A DNA stretch of 64,000 nucleotides from Aquimonas sp. (GTDB lineage: Bacteria > Pseudomonadota > Gammaproteobacteria > Xanthomonadales > Xanthomonadaceae), in assembly GCA_022241605.1 (NCBI GenBank), contig JAKOMQ010000012.1, positions 1 through 64,000 on the forward strand. Reading direction: 5' to 3'. Made by a program: the position numbers and the translations under genes. The notes beneath the pieces were generated by a model, which was not told where the DNA came from, did not search any database, and saw only the letters and a list, made by a program, of their open reading frames with translations. This document shows positions 23,680 through 33,738 of this stretch, piece after piece. How positions within the stretch are numbered: position 1 is the first letter of the stretch; each line of letters opens with the position of its first letter.

Positions 23680-26430
23680 TCAGTCCTCGAAGCCGTGGGC
23701 AAAGATGAAGTCAGGATTGAAGGCCTGACAGCTGGTGCCCTCGCTCACGCGGATGTCGTCGATCCACCAGCCGGTGCTGCCCACCGAAGAGTCCGACGCA
23801 TAGCGGAAGCGGAAGCGCAGGCTCTGCCCACCGAAGTCCGCGAGGCTCACCCGCGACAGGATGAAATCCGTGCCGGTGGTGCCGGTCCAGGCCTGACGGC
23901 CCCCGATCGGGCTGCCCCAGGCGGTGGAAATGCTGCCGACATAGCCGTTCTGCAGGAAGCGCGAGGCATCGGCCGGGATCGATCCCGTACCGGCGAGGAT
24001 GTCGACCCAGGTAGCGCCGCCATCAATGCTGTACTCGAGAACGCTGCCGTCGAATCCGTTCTCCATGGTGCGGCGGTGCGCGAACTCCAGCACCGCATTG
24101 GTGCCCGCCTGCAGGCTGAGCGGCTGGGCCAGGGCCAGGCGACGATCCGATACCGCTGAGGGGCCGGCAACGAACCAGCTGTTGGTCGGAGAACTGGAGG
24201 CGGTGCTGACAATGGCGAAGTTCGCGCCGCCGCCGCTGCCGTCCACGGTCCACCCGGCTGGTCCGCCTTCGACGTCATCCTCGAACGCGACCGCGTCCGG
24301 CCCGAACGCCGCGGCGCTGCGGCGCACCAGGTTGGTTTCCTCGACGCCACCGCATTGGCCGGCGGCCGGGCTGCCGCCCAGATCCTCGGCGCGCACGATG
24401 TAGTGCTGGGTTTCGCCCGAATCGACCAGCACGTCGAGCAGGCCGGTGGTCTCGGCGCAGGCCGCGAACAGATTGCCCGGCCCCGGCACGAACTCGGAAT
24501 CTGTCGAGCGGTAGACGTTGTAGCGCAGCACGGATTCCGCGCCACAGTTGCCGCTGGCCGTTGTCCAGCCCAGCTGGATGCCGCAGGTCGCGGTGCCAGC
24601 CGAGGCCGCGCTGGCCAGGCCCGGGAAGCTGGGCGGCAGCGCACAGGTGCCGGTGGCGCTGGCACTGGCGCAGCTGCTCTGCACAGAGCTGCAGGCTTCC
24701 TCGTCGTTGAAGGAGGCCACGCGATACACGTAGCTGCTGCCGCCCGACACCGTGGTGTCGACATAGCTGGTGCCGGTGACTTCGGCGATCTGCACATAGC
24801 CGGTGCCGGGGCAGGTGCCGATACTGCGGAACACGCGATAGCGATCCGCTTCGGCCACCGCATCCCAGCTCAGGCTGATCTGGTTGGCGGCACTGGCCAC
24901 TGCAGTGAGGTTCTCGGGCGCCGGCGGCGCCTCGCAGTTGCCGATGCCGTCGATGAACTCGGGGTTGGTGCCGACCGGGTCGAGGTGCTCGCGCATGCGG
25001 GTGGTCGGCGTACCGATGCCCTCCCAAGCGTGGAATAGGCCGCCGTACAGATCACTGAGGCTGTTGCCGGTGGCGCCGCAGGCGGCGGGGCCACCCGACA
25101 GCACGCCAACCAGACGCCGGTCAGCGTTGTACAGTGCCGAGCCGGAGGAGCCCGGCTCGGTCACGCCGGGCGGCAGCACGGTTGGCATCGGTGTGATGTT
25201 GGGCAGCCGCGGCGGGGTGGGATCCCAGCGTGAGCGCCAGTGCACGCCGGAGGCACTGGAGATGTTGTCCAGGGTCATCGGCACTTCGATAAAGGTGATG
25301 CGCTTTTCGTCGACGCCGGGGTGGTGGATGGACGCGCACAGCCCCGATGTGCTGGCCTCGTCTGCCGGTGCCGCGCAGGTGGTCGGCGGCGGACGGCGGT
25401 CCCAGCCGGCCCAGAACAGATCGAAGTTGTTGTCGGTCGGCGGCGTGGCCAGCTCGATCAGCGCCCAGTCCGAGCGGGTGTTGGCATCGCCGCCCCCGGC
25501 GAAGGGGTTGTTGGTGCCCGCGACGAAGCGCAGACCGGGCGAGCTTGTGGCCGGGAACGGCTGCGCGGGGGCGCCGCTCGCCGGGCTGCCGGGGACGCGG
25601 CAGGTAGGGGACTCATACCTCCAGTACACCACCACCGTGGCCACGGCTGCATCGGTGTTGGCACCGCAGTGGGTGGCGGTGGCGAACAGCATGCGGCGGT
25701 CGTTGTTGGTGTTGTTCACCAGCGAGCCGGAGCAGGTGTCGGTGCCGCCACGCGTCCAGGCGCCAACTGCACGGCGGTTGTCGTTCCAGGGGTCATCCTC
25801 GGACAGGCAGGCCACGTCCATGTTGCAGCTGCCCGACTTGCAGGCCTTGGAGCGCACGCCGAAGCCGCGGTAGCCCTGGTTGATCTGGCTGAGCTCCAGC
25901 TGCACCTGGCCCAGCGCATCGGCCGGCACTTCGAGATGGATCAGCGCCTCTTCGCCGAGCACGACGGGGGTCCACAGCTGGCCGTGCGGCAGCATGTTTT
26001 CCACCGTGAACGGGCCGATCTTGCTGCTGCCGTCGATGGCGATCACATTCAACGCGGCGCCGGGCGGCAGCGCGAAACGGCTGAAGCCGAAGTTCAGATG
26101 CGCTGCCTCATCGCCGCGTACGCGCAGGCGCCAGATCCAGCTGCCGTCGCTCTGCCGGCTCCAGTCGCCGGCGTTGGCCGGGGTGTAGAAGACCTGCCGG
26201 CTCACCGCGAAGCGCTTCGGATTGCCCGGCACGAGATCGCGCAGGTCGTCCTCCGCCGCCAGCGCATCCAGATCCAAGGCACCAAACTGCTTGAGCTGGA
26301 CCTGCTCCATCCCGCGCAGCAGCATTTCAGTCGCTGCACGATCACTCGCCAGCACAGGGCCAGCCACCATCGTCAATGCCAGTGCGGCGCACGCCAGCCA
26401 GCGCCCCACTTTTGGGTACGGTCTGATCAT
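23680..26430 (-). CDS. Secreted trypsin-fold (lysyl endopeptidase-like) protease with fibronectin-III domains
   Basis: The product is 916 residues from the ATG at 26430, which has a GGGGAG ribosome site; the longer frame adds 12 residues. A signal peptide (ACAALALTMVAGPVLAS) is followed by a propeptide of about 150-190 residues and an S1 domain beginning SGSCNMDVACL. The catalytic residues are present: His in FATATHCG, Asp in SDWALIEL, Ser in PGSSGSALY. The C-terminal part carries one or two fibronectin type III-like modules (NQISLSWDAVAEADRYRVFR) and a jelly-roll-like domain ending near WWIDDIRVSE. It shares its N-terminal architecture with the protease at 3597 but has different accessory domains. 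A clear sigma-70 promoter lies at 26503-26530. Confidence 0.85.
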   Translation of the reverse strand: MIRPYPKVGRWLACAALALTMVAGPVLASDRAATEMLLRGMEQVQLKQFGALDLDALAAEDDLRDLVPGNPKRFAVSRQVFYTPANAGDWSRQSDGSWIWRLRVRGDEAAHLNFGFSRFALPPGAALNVIAIDGSSKIGPFTVENMLPHGQLWTPVVLGEEALIHLEVPADALGQVQLELSQINQGYRGFGVRSKACKSGSCNMDVACLSEDDPWNDNRRAVGAWTRGGTDTCSGSLVNNTNNDRRMLFATATHCGANTDAAVATVVVYWRYESPTCRVPGSPASGAPAQPFPATSSPGLRFVAGTNNPFAGGGDANTRSDWALIELATPPTDNNFDLFWAGWDRRPPPTTCAAPADEASTSGLCASIHHPGVDEKRITFIEVPMTLDNISSASGVHWRSRWDPTPPRLPNITPMPTVLPPGVTEPGSSGSALYNADRRLVGVLSGGPAACGATGNSLSDLYGGLFHAWEGIGTPTTRMREHLDPVGTNPEFIDGIGNCEAPPAPENLTAVASAANQISLSWDAVAEADRYRVFRSIGTCPGTGYVQIAEVTGTSYVDTTVSGGSSYVYRVASFNDEEACSSVQSSCASASATGTCALPPSFPGLASAASAGTATCGIQLGWTTASGNCGAESVLRYNVYRSTDSEFVPGPGNLFAACAETTGLLDVLVDSGETQHYIVRAEDLGGSPAAGQCGGVEETNLVRRSAAAFGPDAVAFEDDVEGGPAGWTVDGSGGGANFAIVSTASSSPTNSWFVAGPSAVSDRRLALAQPLSLQAGTNAVLEFAHRRTMENGFDGSVLEYSIDGGATWVDILAGTGSIPADASRFLQNGYVGSISTAWGSPIGGRQAWTGTTGTDFILSRVSLADFGGQSLRFRFRYASDSSVGSTGWWIDDIRVSEGTSCQAFNPDFIFAHGFED

Positions 26431-26502
26431 TCTGTTTCTCCCCGAATAGTCCACCCCGGACCGCACCAGTGGCTTCCTGCCACTGAGCGTGGGTGTGCGG
26501 CG

Positions 26503-26530
26503 AGACTACACCGCTCGTTCCGCCAGTCAA
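26503..26530 (-). promoter_or_regulatory. Sigma-70 promoter for the secreted protease
   Basis: On the minus strand TTGACT (26530-26525) and TAGTCT (26508-26503) are separated by 16 bp, about 70 bp upstream of the protease ATG. Both hexamers differ from consensus at only one or two positions, uncommon in such GC-rich DNA. Confidence 0.6.
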
Positions 26531-26728
26531 ATCGACCTTGGGCGCGATGCTCCCGGCAGGCGCGCAGGCAGCTCGCACGTTTTGCCAGGCCCCGGCTACT
26601 CCCACCTGGACCACTGGACCACTGGCCCCCTTGGGACCTGAACCGCAACCGCGAGTCGCTGGGGCACGCCTGCTCGATGCGCCCATTACTTCCCAAGCCC
26701 TGACGCGCTGCAGCACAGGGCGGGGCCG

Positions 26729-26737
26729 CTGGTATGC
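26729..26737 (+). promoter_or_regulatory. thrA: Extended -10 element for thrABC
   Basis: TGGTATGCT is an extended -10 element (TGn plus TATGCT) about 35 bp before the proposed GTG start of thrA. It overlaps the upstream in-frame ATG at 26734, which argues against that codon as start. No good -35 box and no Thr/Ile-rich leader peptide with attenuator were found, so regulation by attenuation is not supported. Confidence 0.45.
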
Positions 26738-26772
26738 TCGGCCTCCACCTTGATTTCACGGGGCGAATCGTC

Positions 26773-29244
26773 GTGTCGGCAGACCAGCAGCAGACCTGTG
26801 TGGCGCACAAGTTTGGAGGCAGCAGCCTCAGGACCGCGGAGCGCATTGCGCATGTGGCGGGTTTGCTGCGAGGTCGAACCGAGGGCCTCCAGATCGGCGT
26901 GGTGTCGGCCATGGGCGGGGTCACCGACGCCTTGATTGGCCTGGTCCACGCCGCCAGTCGTGACCCGGCGCAGGCCCAGGCCGAGCTGGACGCCCTGGCC
27001 GCCCGCCATCGTGAGGCCGCGCGCGCACTGCTCGGCGAGGCCGCCGACAGCGCCTTGGCTCCGCTGGAGCGAGACTGGGAAGACCTGCATGCCCTGCTGC
27101 GCGCGGCCGCCCTGCTCGGGCACCCCGCCGCCGACCTGCTGGAATACGTGCAGGGCCTCGGCGAGGTCTGGTCGGCCCAGCTGCTGGCCGCGGGCCTGCG
27201 TTCCGAAGGCGAGGCGGTCGACTGGCTGGATGCGCGTGCGGTGCTGGTGGTCAGCCCCTCGGCCCTGGGTGCCGTGGTGGACTGGGCCGAGTCCGGCAAG
27301 CGCCTGGCCGCCTGGCGCGCCGGCCACACCGCGTCGCGGGTGATCGTCACCGGCTTCGTGGCCCGCGACACCGAGGGCCGGATCACCACGCTGGGCCGCA
27401 ACGGCAGCGATTACTCCGGAGCGATTTTCGCGCGCCTGTTCGCGGCTTCCGAGCTGCACATCTGGACCGACGTCGACGGCGTGCTCAGCGCCGATCCGCG
27501 GCTGGTGCCGGAAGCCATCCTGCTGCCGCGCATGAGCTACGACGAGGCCTTCGAGCTGGCCTATTTCGGCGCCAAGGTGGTGCACCCGCGCACCATGGGC
27601 CCGGTGCTTGAAGCCGGCATCCCGGTCTTCGTGCGCAACACTTTCAACCCGGACTGCCCCGGCACCCGCATCGGCCCCGAGCTTGAGGTCGGGGCCGGCC
27701 CGGTCAAGGGCCTGACCATCGCCCGCGAGATGGCCCTGGTGGAAGTCGAGGGCACCGGCATGATCGGCGTGCCCGGCACCGCTGAGCGCGTGTTCGGCGC
27801 GCTGCGCGACGCCGGGGTGTCGGTGGTGATGATCGCGCAGGCCAGCTCCGAGCATTCGATCTGCTGCGTGGTCCGCGAGGCGGATGCCGCGCGCGCGGCC
27901 GAAGTGCTGCGGCGGGCGTTTGCGCGCGAGCTCGACGCCGGCCTGCTGCAGGCGGTCGACGTCGAGCGCGGCATCGCCGTGCTGGCGGCGGTGGGCGACG
28001 GCATGAGCGGCCACACCGGCATCGCCGCGCGTCTGTTTTCCGAGCTGGCGCGTGCAGAGGTGAACGTGCGCGCCATCGCCCAGGGCGGCACCGAGCGCAA
28101 TATCTCGGTGGCGGTGCGCGATGCCGACGCGGCCCGTGCGTTGCGAGCGGTACACGCCGGCTTCTACCTGTCGCCGCAGACGGTCAGCATCGGCGTGATC
28201 GGGCCGGGCAATGTCGGTGCGACCTTGCTCGACCAGCTCGCCGCGATGGCACCGAAGCTGCGAGAACAGAACAATCTCGACCTGCGCGTGCGCGCGATCG
28301 CCGGCAGCCAGCGCTGGCTGCATTCGGACAGCGGCCTCGATCTGGGCGACTGGCAGGGCCAGTACGCGGCCAGCGCCGAGCATTTCGACTTCGAGCACTT
28401 CACCCAGCACGTGCGTGCGCCGCACCTGCCGCATGCGCTGATCATCGACTGCAGCGCCAGCGCCACCGTAGCCGCGCACTATCCGCGCTGGCTGGCGGCT
28501 GGCATCCACGTGGTCACGCCCAACAAGCAGGCCGGCGCGGCGCCGCTGGAGCTGTACCGGCGCACGCGCGAGGCCGCACGCCACGGCCACTGGCGCTACG
28601 AGGCCACGGTCGGAGCCGGCCTGCCGGTCATCTCGACCCTGCGCGACCTGATCGACACCGGCGACGAGGTGCGCGCGATCGACGGCATCCTGTCGGGCAC
28701 CCTGTCCTACCTGTTCAACGCTTACGACGGCAGTCGGCCCTTTTCCGAGCTGCTGCTGGAGGCGCGCCAGCTTGGCTATACCGAGCCCGATCCGCGCGAT
28801 GACCTGTCAGGCCTTGATGTCGCCCGCAAGCTGGTGATCCTCTCGCGCGAGTGGGGCCACGAGATCGAGCTGGCCGACGTCGATCTGGTCGGCCTGGTGC
28901 CGCCCGAGCTCAGCGAGATCGATCGCGAGGCATTTCTCGCCCGCGCCGGCGAGCTCGATGCGCCCATGCTGCAGCGACTCCGGGACGCGCAGGCGCGCGG
29001 CTGCGTGCTGCGCTTCGTGGCCCATGTCGATGCGCATTCCGCGACGGTCGGGCTGGTCGAACTGCCGAGCACCCACGCGTTTGCGCATCTCAAGCCCACC
29101 GACAACATCATCCAGTTCACCACCGCGCGCTACAGCGGCAATCCGCTGATCGTGCAGGGCCCCGGCGCCGGCCCCGAGGTGACCGCCGCCGGCGTGTTCG
29201 CCGACCTGCTGCGGGTGGCCCAGGGCTTGGGGACGCGCCTGTGA
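26773..29244 (+). CDS. thrA: Bifunctional aspartate kinase / homoserine dehydrogenase
   Basis: The product is about 823 residues from a GTG start, as in ThrA. The N-terminal aspartokinase has [13 protein letters not shown] at its start, [20 protein letters not shown], and a pair of ACT domains with [12 protein letters not shown] and [15 protein letters not shown]. The C-terminal homoserine dehydrogenase starts near residue 475 with the nucleotide-binding [14 protein letters not shown] and contains VTPNKQAG and [18 protein letters not shown]. The enzyme makes aspartyl phosphate and reduces the semialdehyde to homoserine in the cytoplasm. ACT domains imply feedback by threonine. It overlaps thrB by four bases (GTGA), forming a thrABC operon. 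Confidence 0.92.
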   Translation: MSADQQQTCVAHKFGGSSLRTAERIAHVAGLLRGRTEGLQIGVVSAMGGVTDALIGLVHAASRDPAQAQAELDALAARHREAARALLGEAADSALAPLERDWEDLHALLRAAALLGHPAADLLEYVQGLGEVWSAQLLAAGLRSEGEAVDWLDARAVLVVSPSALGAVVDWAESGKRLAAWRAGHTASRVIVTGFVARDTEGRITTLGRNGSDYSGAIFARLFAASELHIWTDVDGVLSADPRLVPEAILLPRMSYDEAFELAYFGAKVVHPRTMGPVLEAGIPVFVRNTFNPDCPGTRIGPELEVGAGPVKGLTIAREMALVEVEGTGMIGVPGTAERVFGALRDAGVSVVMIAQASSEHSICCVVREADAARAAEVLRRAFARELDAGLLQAVDVERGIAVLAAVGDGMSGHTGIAARLFSELARAEVNVRAIAQGGTERNISVAVRDADAARALRAVHAGFYLSPQTVSIGVIGPGNVGATLLDQLAAMAPKLREQNNLDLRVRAIAGSQRWLHSDSGLDLGDWQGQYAASAEHFDFEHFTQHVRAPHLPHALIIDCSASATVAAHYPRWLAAGIHVVTPNKQAGAAPLELYRRTREAARHGHWRYEATVGAGLPVISTLRDLIDTGDEVRAIDGILSGTLSYLFNAYDGSRPFSELLLEARQLGYTEPDPRDDLSGLDVARKLVILSREWGHEIELADVDLVGLVPPELSEIDREAFLARAGELDAPMLQRLRDAQARGCVLRFVAHVDAHSATVGLVELPSTHAFAHLKPTDNIIQFTTARYSGNPLIVQGPGAGPEVTAAGVFADLLRVAQGLGTRL

Positions 29245-30173
29245 GTCGAAGCAGCGCGCGGGCGTTCGCGCCCGCCAGCATTGGCAACGTCGGCGTCGGT
29301 TTCGACCTGCTGGGGCTGGTCATCGAAGGCGCCGGCGATACCGTCACCGTGCGCCGCAGCCAAGCGCCCGGCGTGTGCATCCGCGCGATCCGCGGTTCCG
29401 AGGTCGCGCTGCCGACCGAGCCCGAAAACAACACCGCCGGCCGCGCCCTGCTGTCGCTGATCGAGCGCGCCCAGCCGGGCTTTGGATTTGACGTCGAGAT
29501 CGACAAGGGCATCGCCTACGGCTCCGGCATGGGCGGCTCGGCGGCCTCGGCGGTGGCGGCAGTGGTCGCCGCCAATGCGCTGCTGGACGCACCGCTGGGT
29601 CTCGATGCGCTGTACGCCTGCGCGCTGGACGGCGAGGCGGTGGCCAGCGGCGGTCGCCACGGTGACAACGTCGCACCGATGCTGCTGGGCGGCCTGGTGC
29701 TCACCGTGGGCGATGCGGCGCCGCTGAAGCTGCCGACGCCAGCGGGCGTGTATTCGGTGGTGGTGCATCCGGACTGCGTGCTGGAAACCCGCCGCGCACG
29801 CGCCGCGCTGGCCACGCCCTATGCCCTGAACGAGTTTGTCACCCAGAGTGGCCACCTGGCGCGCTTCATCGCCGGGCTCTACCGGAACGACCTTGACCTG
29901 ATCCGCGCCGGCCTGCGCGACGAGCTGGTGGAGCCGCGTCGCGCGGTGCTGATTCCGGGTTTCGCGGACGTCAAGCGGGCGGCACTGGATGCCGGCGCCC
30001 TCGGCGCCAGTATTTCCGGCGCCGGACCCAGCCTGTTCGCCTGGTGCCTGGGCCGCGAGGCCGCTGGGCGTGCGGGTGCGGCCATGCGCGCGGCGTTCTC
30101 CGCGCATGATCTCGACAGCCAGATCTATATCTCGCCGCTGGACGCGCCGGGCGCGCGCCTGCTGGAGGATTGA
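29241..30173 (+). CDS. thrB: Homoserine kinase
   Basis: The product is 310 residues, GTG start overlapping the thrA stop (GTGA). It has the GHMP-kinase N-terminus [17 protein letters not shown] and the ATP-binding loop [17 protein letters not shown]-terminal GHMP motif appears as [15 protein letters not shown]. The enzyme phosphorylates homoserine with ATP in the cytoplasm. The next gene, thrC, follows after 3 bp. Confidence 0.92.
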   Translation: MSRSSARAFAPASIGNVGVGFDLLGLVIEGAGDTVTVRRSQAPGVCIRAIRGSEVALPTEPENNTAGRALLSLIERAQPGFGFDVEIDKGIAYGSGMGGSAASAVAAVVAANALLDAPLGLDALYACALDGEAVASGGRHGDNVAPMLLGGLVLTVGDAAPLKLPTPAGVYSVVVHPDCVLETRRARAALATPYALNEFVTQSGHLARFIAGLYRNDLDLIRAGLRDELVEPRRAVLIPGFADVKRAALDAGALGASISGAGPSLFAWCLGREAAGRAGAAMRAAFSAHDLDSQIYISPLDAPGARLLED

Positions 30174-30176
30174 GCC

Positions 30177-31475
30177 ATGCACTTCATTTCCACCCGCGGT
30201 GGCGGTGCTGCGCAGACACTGTCGAATGCGCTGGCGCTCGGCCTTGCTGAAGACGGCGGTCTGTTTGTTCCTGAAACATTTCCAAGCTTGGCCGCACTGC
30301 CGCCGCCCGGGCTGGACCTGGCGCCGACCGCAAGCGCCCTGATCACGCCTTTCTTCGCAGACGATACGCTGCAGCCTGAACTGCCGGCGATCTGCGCCGA
30401 GGCGCTGGACTTCCCGGTGCCGGTGGTGGCGACCAAGCATTCGAATACCGAGGTGCTGGAGTTGTTCCACGGCCCCACCGCGGCCTTCAAGGACGTCGGC
30501 GCGCGCTTCCTTGCCGCCTGCTTCGCGCGCCTGCCGCGGGATTCGCAGGCCCAGCCGCTGACCATCCTGGTCGCCACCTCGGGCGATACCGGCGGTGCGG
30601 TGGCCGCGGCCTTCCATCGGCGGCCCGGCTTCCGCGTCGTGGTGCTCTATCCCGACGGTCGGGTCAGCCCTCGCCAGGCGCATCAGCTGAGCTGCTTCGG
30701 CGACAACATCCACACCTACCGCGTGCAGGGCAGCTTCGACGACTGCCAGCGCATGGTGAAAGCCGCCTTCGCCGATGCCGAGCTGCGCGCCGCGGTTCCG
30801 CTGTCGTCCGCCAACAGCATCAGCCTTGGCCGCCTGCTGCCGCAGATGAGCTACTACGCGCACTCGGCGCTGGCGCATCAGGCGAAGTACGGCGAGCCCG
30901 CGCGCTACGTCATCCCCACCGGCAACCTCGGCAATGCTCTGGCCTGCCTGTGGGCACGCCGGCTTGGGCTGCCGATCGGCGAGGTGGTGCTGGCCACCAA
31001 CGCCAACCGCGTGCTGCCCGATTTCCTCGCCAGCGGCGACTACCGGCCCGGCCCCAGCGTGTCGACTCTCGCCAACGCCATGGACGTCGGCGCGCCCAGC
31101 AACCTGGAGCGCCTGCGCCACTGGCTGCCGGAGCTGGATGCGCTGCGGGCGAGCCTGAGCGCCCAGTCGATCGGCGATGCGCGCCTGGCGGCCGTGATCC
31201 GAGAGTCGGAAGACCGCTATGGCCACACCCTGTGTCCGCACACCGCGGCGGCGTTCGCGGTGATCGAGGATCGGCGCGCGGCCGGCGACGACGGCCGCTT
31301 CATCGCGGTGGCGACCGCGCACCCGGCCAAGTTCGACAGCGTGGTTGAGCCATTGGTAGGGCACGCCGTGCCGGTGCCCTCGGCCTTGGCCGCGCTGCTG
31401 GCGCGACCGGCGCAGGCGAGCGCGCTGCCTGCCGATGACGCTGCGCTCAAGGCGGAGCTGCACGCGCTGGGCTGA
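30177..31475 (+). CDS. thrC: Threonine synthase
   Basis: The product is 432 residues of the long, gammaproteobacterial type. The N-terminal MHFISTRGGG and the PLP-lysine region FHGPTAAFKDVGARFLA are diagnostic. ATSGDTGGA is the phosphate-binding loop, and PTGNLGNALA lies near the C-terminal half. It converts O-phosphohomoserine to threonine. It is the last gene of the thr operon; the aldehyde dehydrogenase begins 25 bp later and may be co-transcribed. Confidence 0.92.
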   Translation: MHFISTRGGGAAQTLSNALALGLAEDGGLFVPETFPSLAALPPPGLDLAPTASALITPFFADDTLQPELPAICAEALDFPVPVVATKHSNTEVLELFHGPTAAFKDVGARFLAACFARLPRDSQAQPLTILVATSGDTGGAVAAAFHRRPGFRVVVLYPDGRVSPRQAHQLSCFGDNIHTYRVQGSFDDCQRMVKAAFADAELRAAVPLSSANSISLGRLLPQMSYYAHSALAHQAKYGEPARYVIPTGNLGNALACLWARRLGLPIGEVVLATNANRVLPDFLASGDYRPGPSVSTLANAMDVGAPSNLERLRHWLPELDALRASLSAQSIGDARLAAVIRESEDRYGHTLCPHTAAAFAVIEDRRAAGDDGRFIAVATAHPAKFDSVVEPLVGHAVPVPSALAALLARPAQASALPADDAALKAELHALG

Positions 31476-31500
31476 GCCGGGCCGGTCTACACTGCGGCGT

Positions 31501-32919
31501 ATGGACCAGCCCAGCACCCCCCTAGAAGAACTCCCGCAGCGCCTCGCGGTGCTCCGCGCCCAGGCCGAGCGCGGCCCCCGCAGCTACGCCGAGCGCCGCG
31601 AGGACCTCTACGACCTGCGCGCCGCGATCAAGCTCAACCTGCCCGAGCTGGTGCGCGCCATGAATGCCGACTTCGGCTGCCGCAGCCGCCACGAGACCCT
31701 GGTCTCCGACGGTATGACCGTGCTGTCCGAGATCGATCACCTGATCACAAACCTCAAGAAATGGATGCGCCCGCAGCGGCGCTGGGTCAGCCCGCTGTTC
31801 TGGCCGGGCCGCGCCGAGGTGCGCTTCCAGGCCCTGGGCGTGGTCGGGGTGATCTCGCCCTGGAACTACCCGGTCAACCTGGCCCTGGTGCCGCTGGCCA
31901 CGGCCTTGGCCGCCGGCAACGCGGTGTATCTCAAGCCCAGCGAGCACACCCCGCGCACCAGTCAGGCCATGCTCGACCTGCTGCGCTCAATCTATCCGCG
32001 CAACCGGGTGGAAGTGGCGCTCGGCGCCGCCGACGTGGCGGCGGCGTTTGCCAGCCTGCCCTTCGACCACATGTTTTTTACCGGCTCCACCGCAGTCGGC
32101 CGCAAGGTGATGGCGGCGGCTGCGCCCAACCTCACGCCGGTCACCCTGGAGCTGGGCGGCAAGTCGCCGGCGATCCTGGCGCCGGGCTATCCGCTGGCGC
32201 GGGCGGCGGCGCGGATCGCTTCCGGCAAGTTCATCAACGCCGGCCAGACCTGCATCGCCCCCGACTACCTGCTGGTGCCGCGCAGCGAGGTCGAGCCGCT
32301 GCTGGAGGCACTGCGCGCCGAGGCGCAACAGCGCTACCCCGATGTGGCGCTGGGCGCCGACTACACCCGCATCATCAACCGCGCCCAGTACCAGCGTCTG
32401 TGCGACTGGCGCGAAGAGGCGCGTGCGGAGGGCGCCCGCATCGAGCCGCTGCTGGAGGTGGAGCCCGAGCTGGCCGACAGCCAGCGCCTGTTCGCGCCCA
32501 CGGTGGTGCTGGATGCGCCCGAGCACTGCCGGCTGATGCAGGAGGAGATCTTCGGCCCGCTGCTGCCGATCCTGCCCTACGACCGCTTCGAGGACGCGCT
32601 GGCCTACGTCAAGTGCCGCGACCGCCCGCTGGCCCTGTACCTGTTCGACCACGACCGCGGCCGCATCGAGCACATGCTGGAGCACACCATCGCCGGCAGC
32701 GTGGCGATCAACGACACCGTGATCCAGTTCGCGCAGAACAACCTGCCGTTCGGCGGAATCGGCCCGAGCGGCATGGGCAGCTACCACGGCGAGGCCGGCT
32801 TCCGCACCTTCAGCAAGGAGAAGCCGGTGTTCCGGCAGGCGCGCTGGTCGGGCATGGGGCTGTTCAAGCCGCCCTATCGCGGCTTCGCCGACCGCCTGCT
32901 CAAGCTGCTGGTGCGGTGA
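31501..32919 (+). CDS. Aldehyde dehydrogenase, coniferyl-aldehyde type
   Basis: The product is 472 residues from the ATG at 31501. Catalytic Cys is in NAGQTCIAPDYLLVP and catalytic Glu in ELGGKSPAI; PWNYPVNL and FTGSTAVGRKV are the cofactor-binding signatures. Length, the short N-terminus, and the AGQTCIAPDY motif place it with coniferyl- and fatty-aldehyde dehydrogenases (class 3-like) that oxidise aldehydes with NAD(P)+. The C-terminus (GMGLFKPPYRGFADRLLKLL) may associate with the membrane, as in some relatives. It probably has no metabolic link to thrABC. Confidence 0.88.
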   Translation: MDQPSTPLEELPQRLAVLRAQAERGPRSYAERREDLYDLRAAIKLNLPELVRAMNADFGCRSRHETLVSDGMTVLSEIDHLITNLKKWMRPQRRWVSPLFWPGRAEVRFQALGVVGVISPWNYPVNLALVPLATALAAGNAVYLKPSEHTPRTSQAMLDLLRSIYPRNRVEVALGAADVAAAFASLPFDHMFFTGSTAVGRKVMAAAAPNLTPVTLELGGKSPAILAPGYPLARAAARIASGKFINAGQTCIAPDYLLVPRSEVEPLLEALRAEAQQRYPDVALGADYTRIINRAQYQRLCDWREEARAEGARIEPLLEVEPELADSQRLFAPTVVLDAPEHCRLMQEEIFGPLLPILPYDRFEDALAYVKCRDRPLALYLFDHDRGRIEHMLEHTIAGSVAINDTVIQFAQNNLPFGGIGPSGMGSYHGEAGFRTFSKEKPVFRQARWSGMGLFKPPYRGFADRLLKLLVR

Positions 32920-33046
32920 ACTGCGGCGGCTTTCACAATTTCGCGTTCAGCGAGTAGGATTCCGGTGATCCGCGGCACCCGCCCGGATCGGGCGGGCGCA
33001 GGGATCAGCGCCTCGCCGTCGCGATGAAGCCTTTGGGGGCGACAGG

Positions 33047-33661
33047 GTGGACATCCACAGCGAACAGAAGCCGGCCCTGGCGGCGGCGACTGCGCCCGAC
33101 CCGCTGGTATCGGCGATTGCCAGCGGCGACCGCGATGCCGAGCGCGCCTTCGTGGAGCGCTACCAGCGCGGCGTGCGCGCGCTGGTGGTGCGCGCCTGTC
33201 GTCCCGGCGATCCGGTGGTGGAGGACATCGTTCAGGACGTACTGATGACCGTCCTCGGGCGTCTGCGCGCCGGCGCCCTGGTCGACGCCAACGCGCTCCC
33301 CGCCTACCTGCAGGCCACCATTGCCCATGCCAGCAGCGCCGAGTACCGACGTCGCAAGCTGCGCGGCGAGACGCTGCCGGTGGAGCAGCTGGAGGGCCTG
33401 CCGGACCTTGACCCCGGTCCGCTGGAGGGCCTGCACCGCAGCCATCTGCGCCAGGCGGTGGCCGCCTTGATCGAGGCCCTGCCGGTGGCGCGCGACCGCG
33501 AGGTGCTGCGCGGCTTCTACCTGGAGGAGCGCGAGCGCGACGAGCTGTGCCGGATGCTTGGCATCGACGAGCCGCATTTCCGCCGGGTGCTGCACCGCGC
33601 CCGCGAGCGCCTGCGCGAGCTGGCCGAGCGCGAAGGCCTGAGCCGCGGCGAGGGCGCATGA
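33047..33661 (+). CDS. ECF-type RNA polymerase sigma factor
   Basis: The product is 204 residues from a GTG preceded by GGGG at a spacing of 8 bp. Region 2 is at about residues 25-95 (AFVERYQRGVRALVVRACR, then EDIVQDVLMTVLGRL); region 4 is at about 130-190 (RDREVLRGFYLEERERDELC and FRRVLHRARERLREL). It opens the module sigma factor, membrane anti-sigma-like protein, protease-like protein and TPR-CHAT protein. The next gene begins 77 bp later after a GAGGAAA ribosome site. A signal reaching the membrane partner would be expected to free this factor; the signal is unknown. Confidence 0.85.
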   Translation: MDIHSEQKPALAAATAPDPLVSAIASGDRDAERAFVERYQRGVRALVVRACRPGDPVVEDIVQDVLMTVLGRLRAGALVDANALPAYLQATIAHASSAEYRRRKLRGETLPVEQLEGLPDLDPGPLEGLHRSHLRQAVAALIEALPVARDREVLRGFYLEERERDELCRMLGIDEPHFRRVLHRARERLRELAEREGLSRGEGA

Positions 33662-33738
33662 ACCGTTTCGCAGAGCGTCTGGGACGAACAACCGCCCGGC
33701 CACTCCCTGTTGCCGCGACCTGAGGAAACCCGCGCCGG

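Noticed and set aside
26431..26772. Thr-operon leader peptide or riboswitch
   Set aside because: No short frame rich in Thr and Ile codons and no attenuator hairpin with T-run was found before thrA. The interval holds only the protease promoter and the thrA -10.
26686..28590. Minus-strand frame of 634 codons
   Set aside because: Antisense to thrA, which has unmistakable kinase and dehydrogenase motifs.
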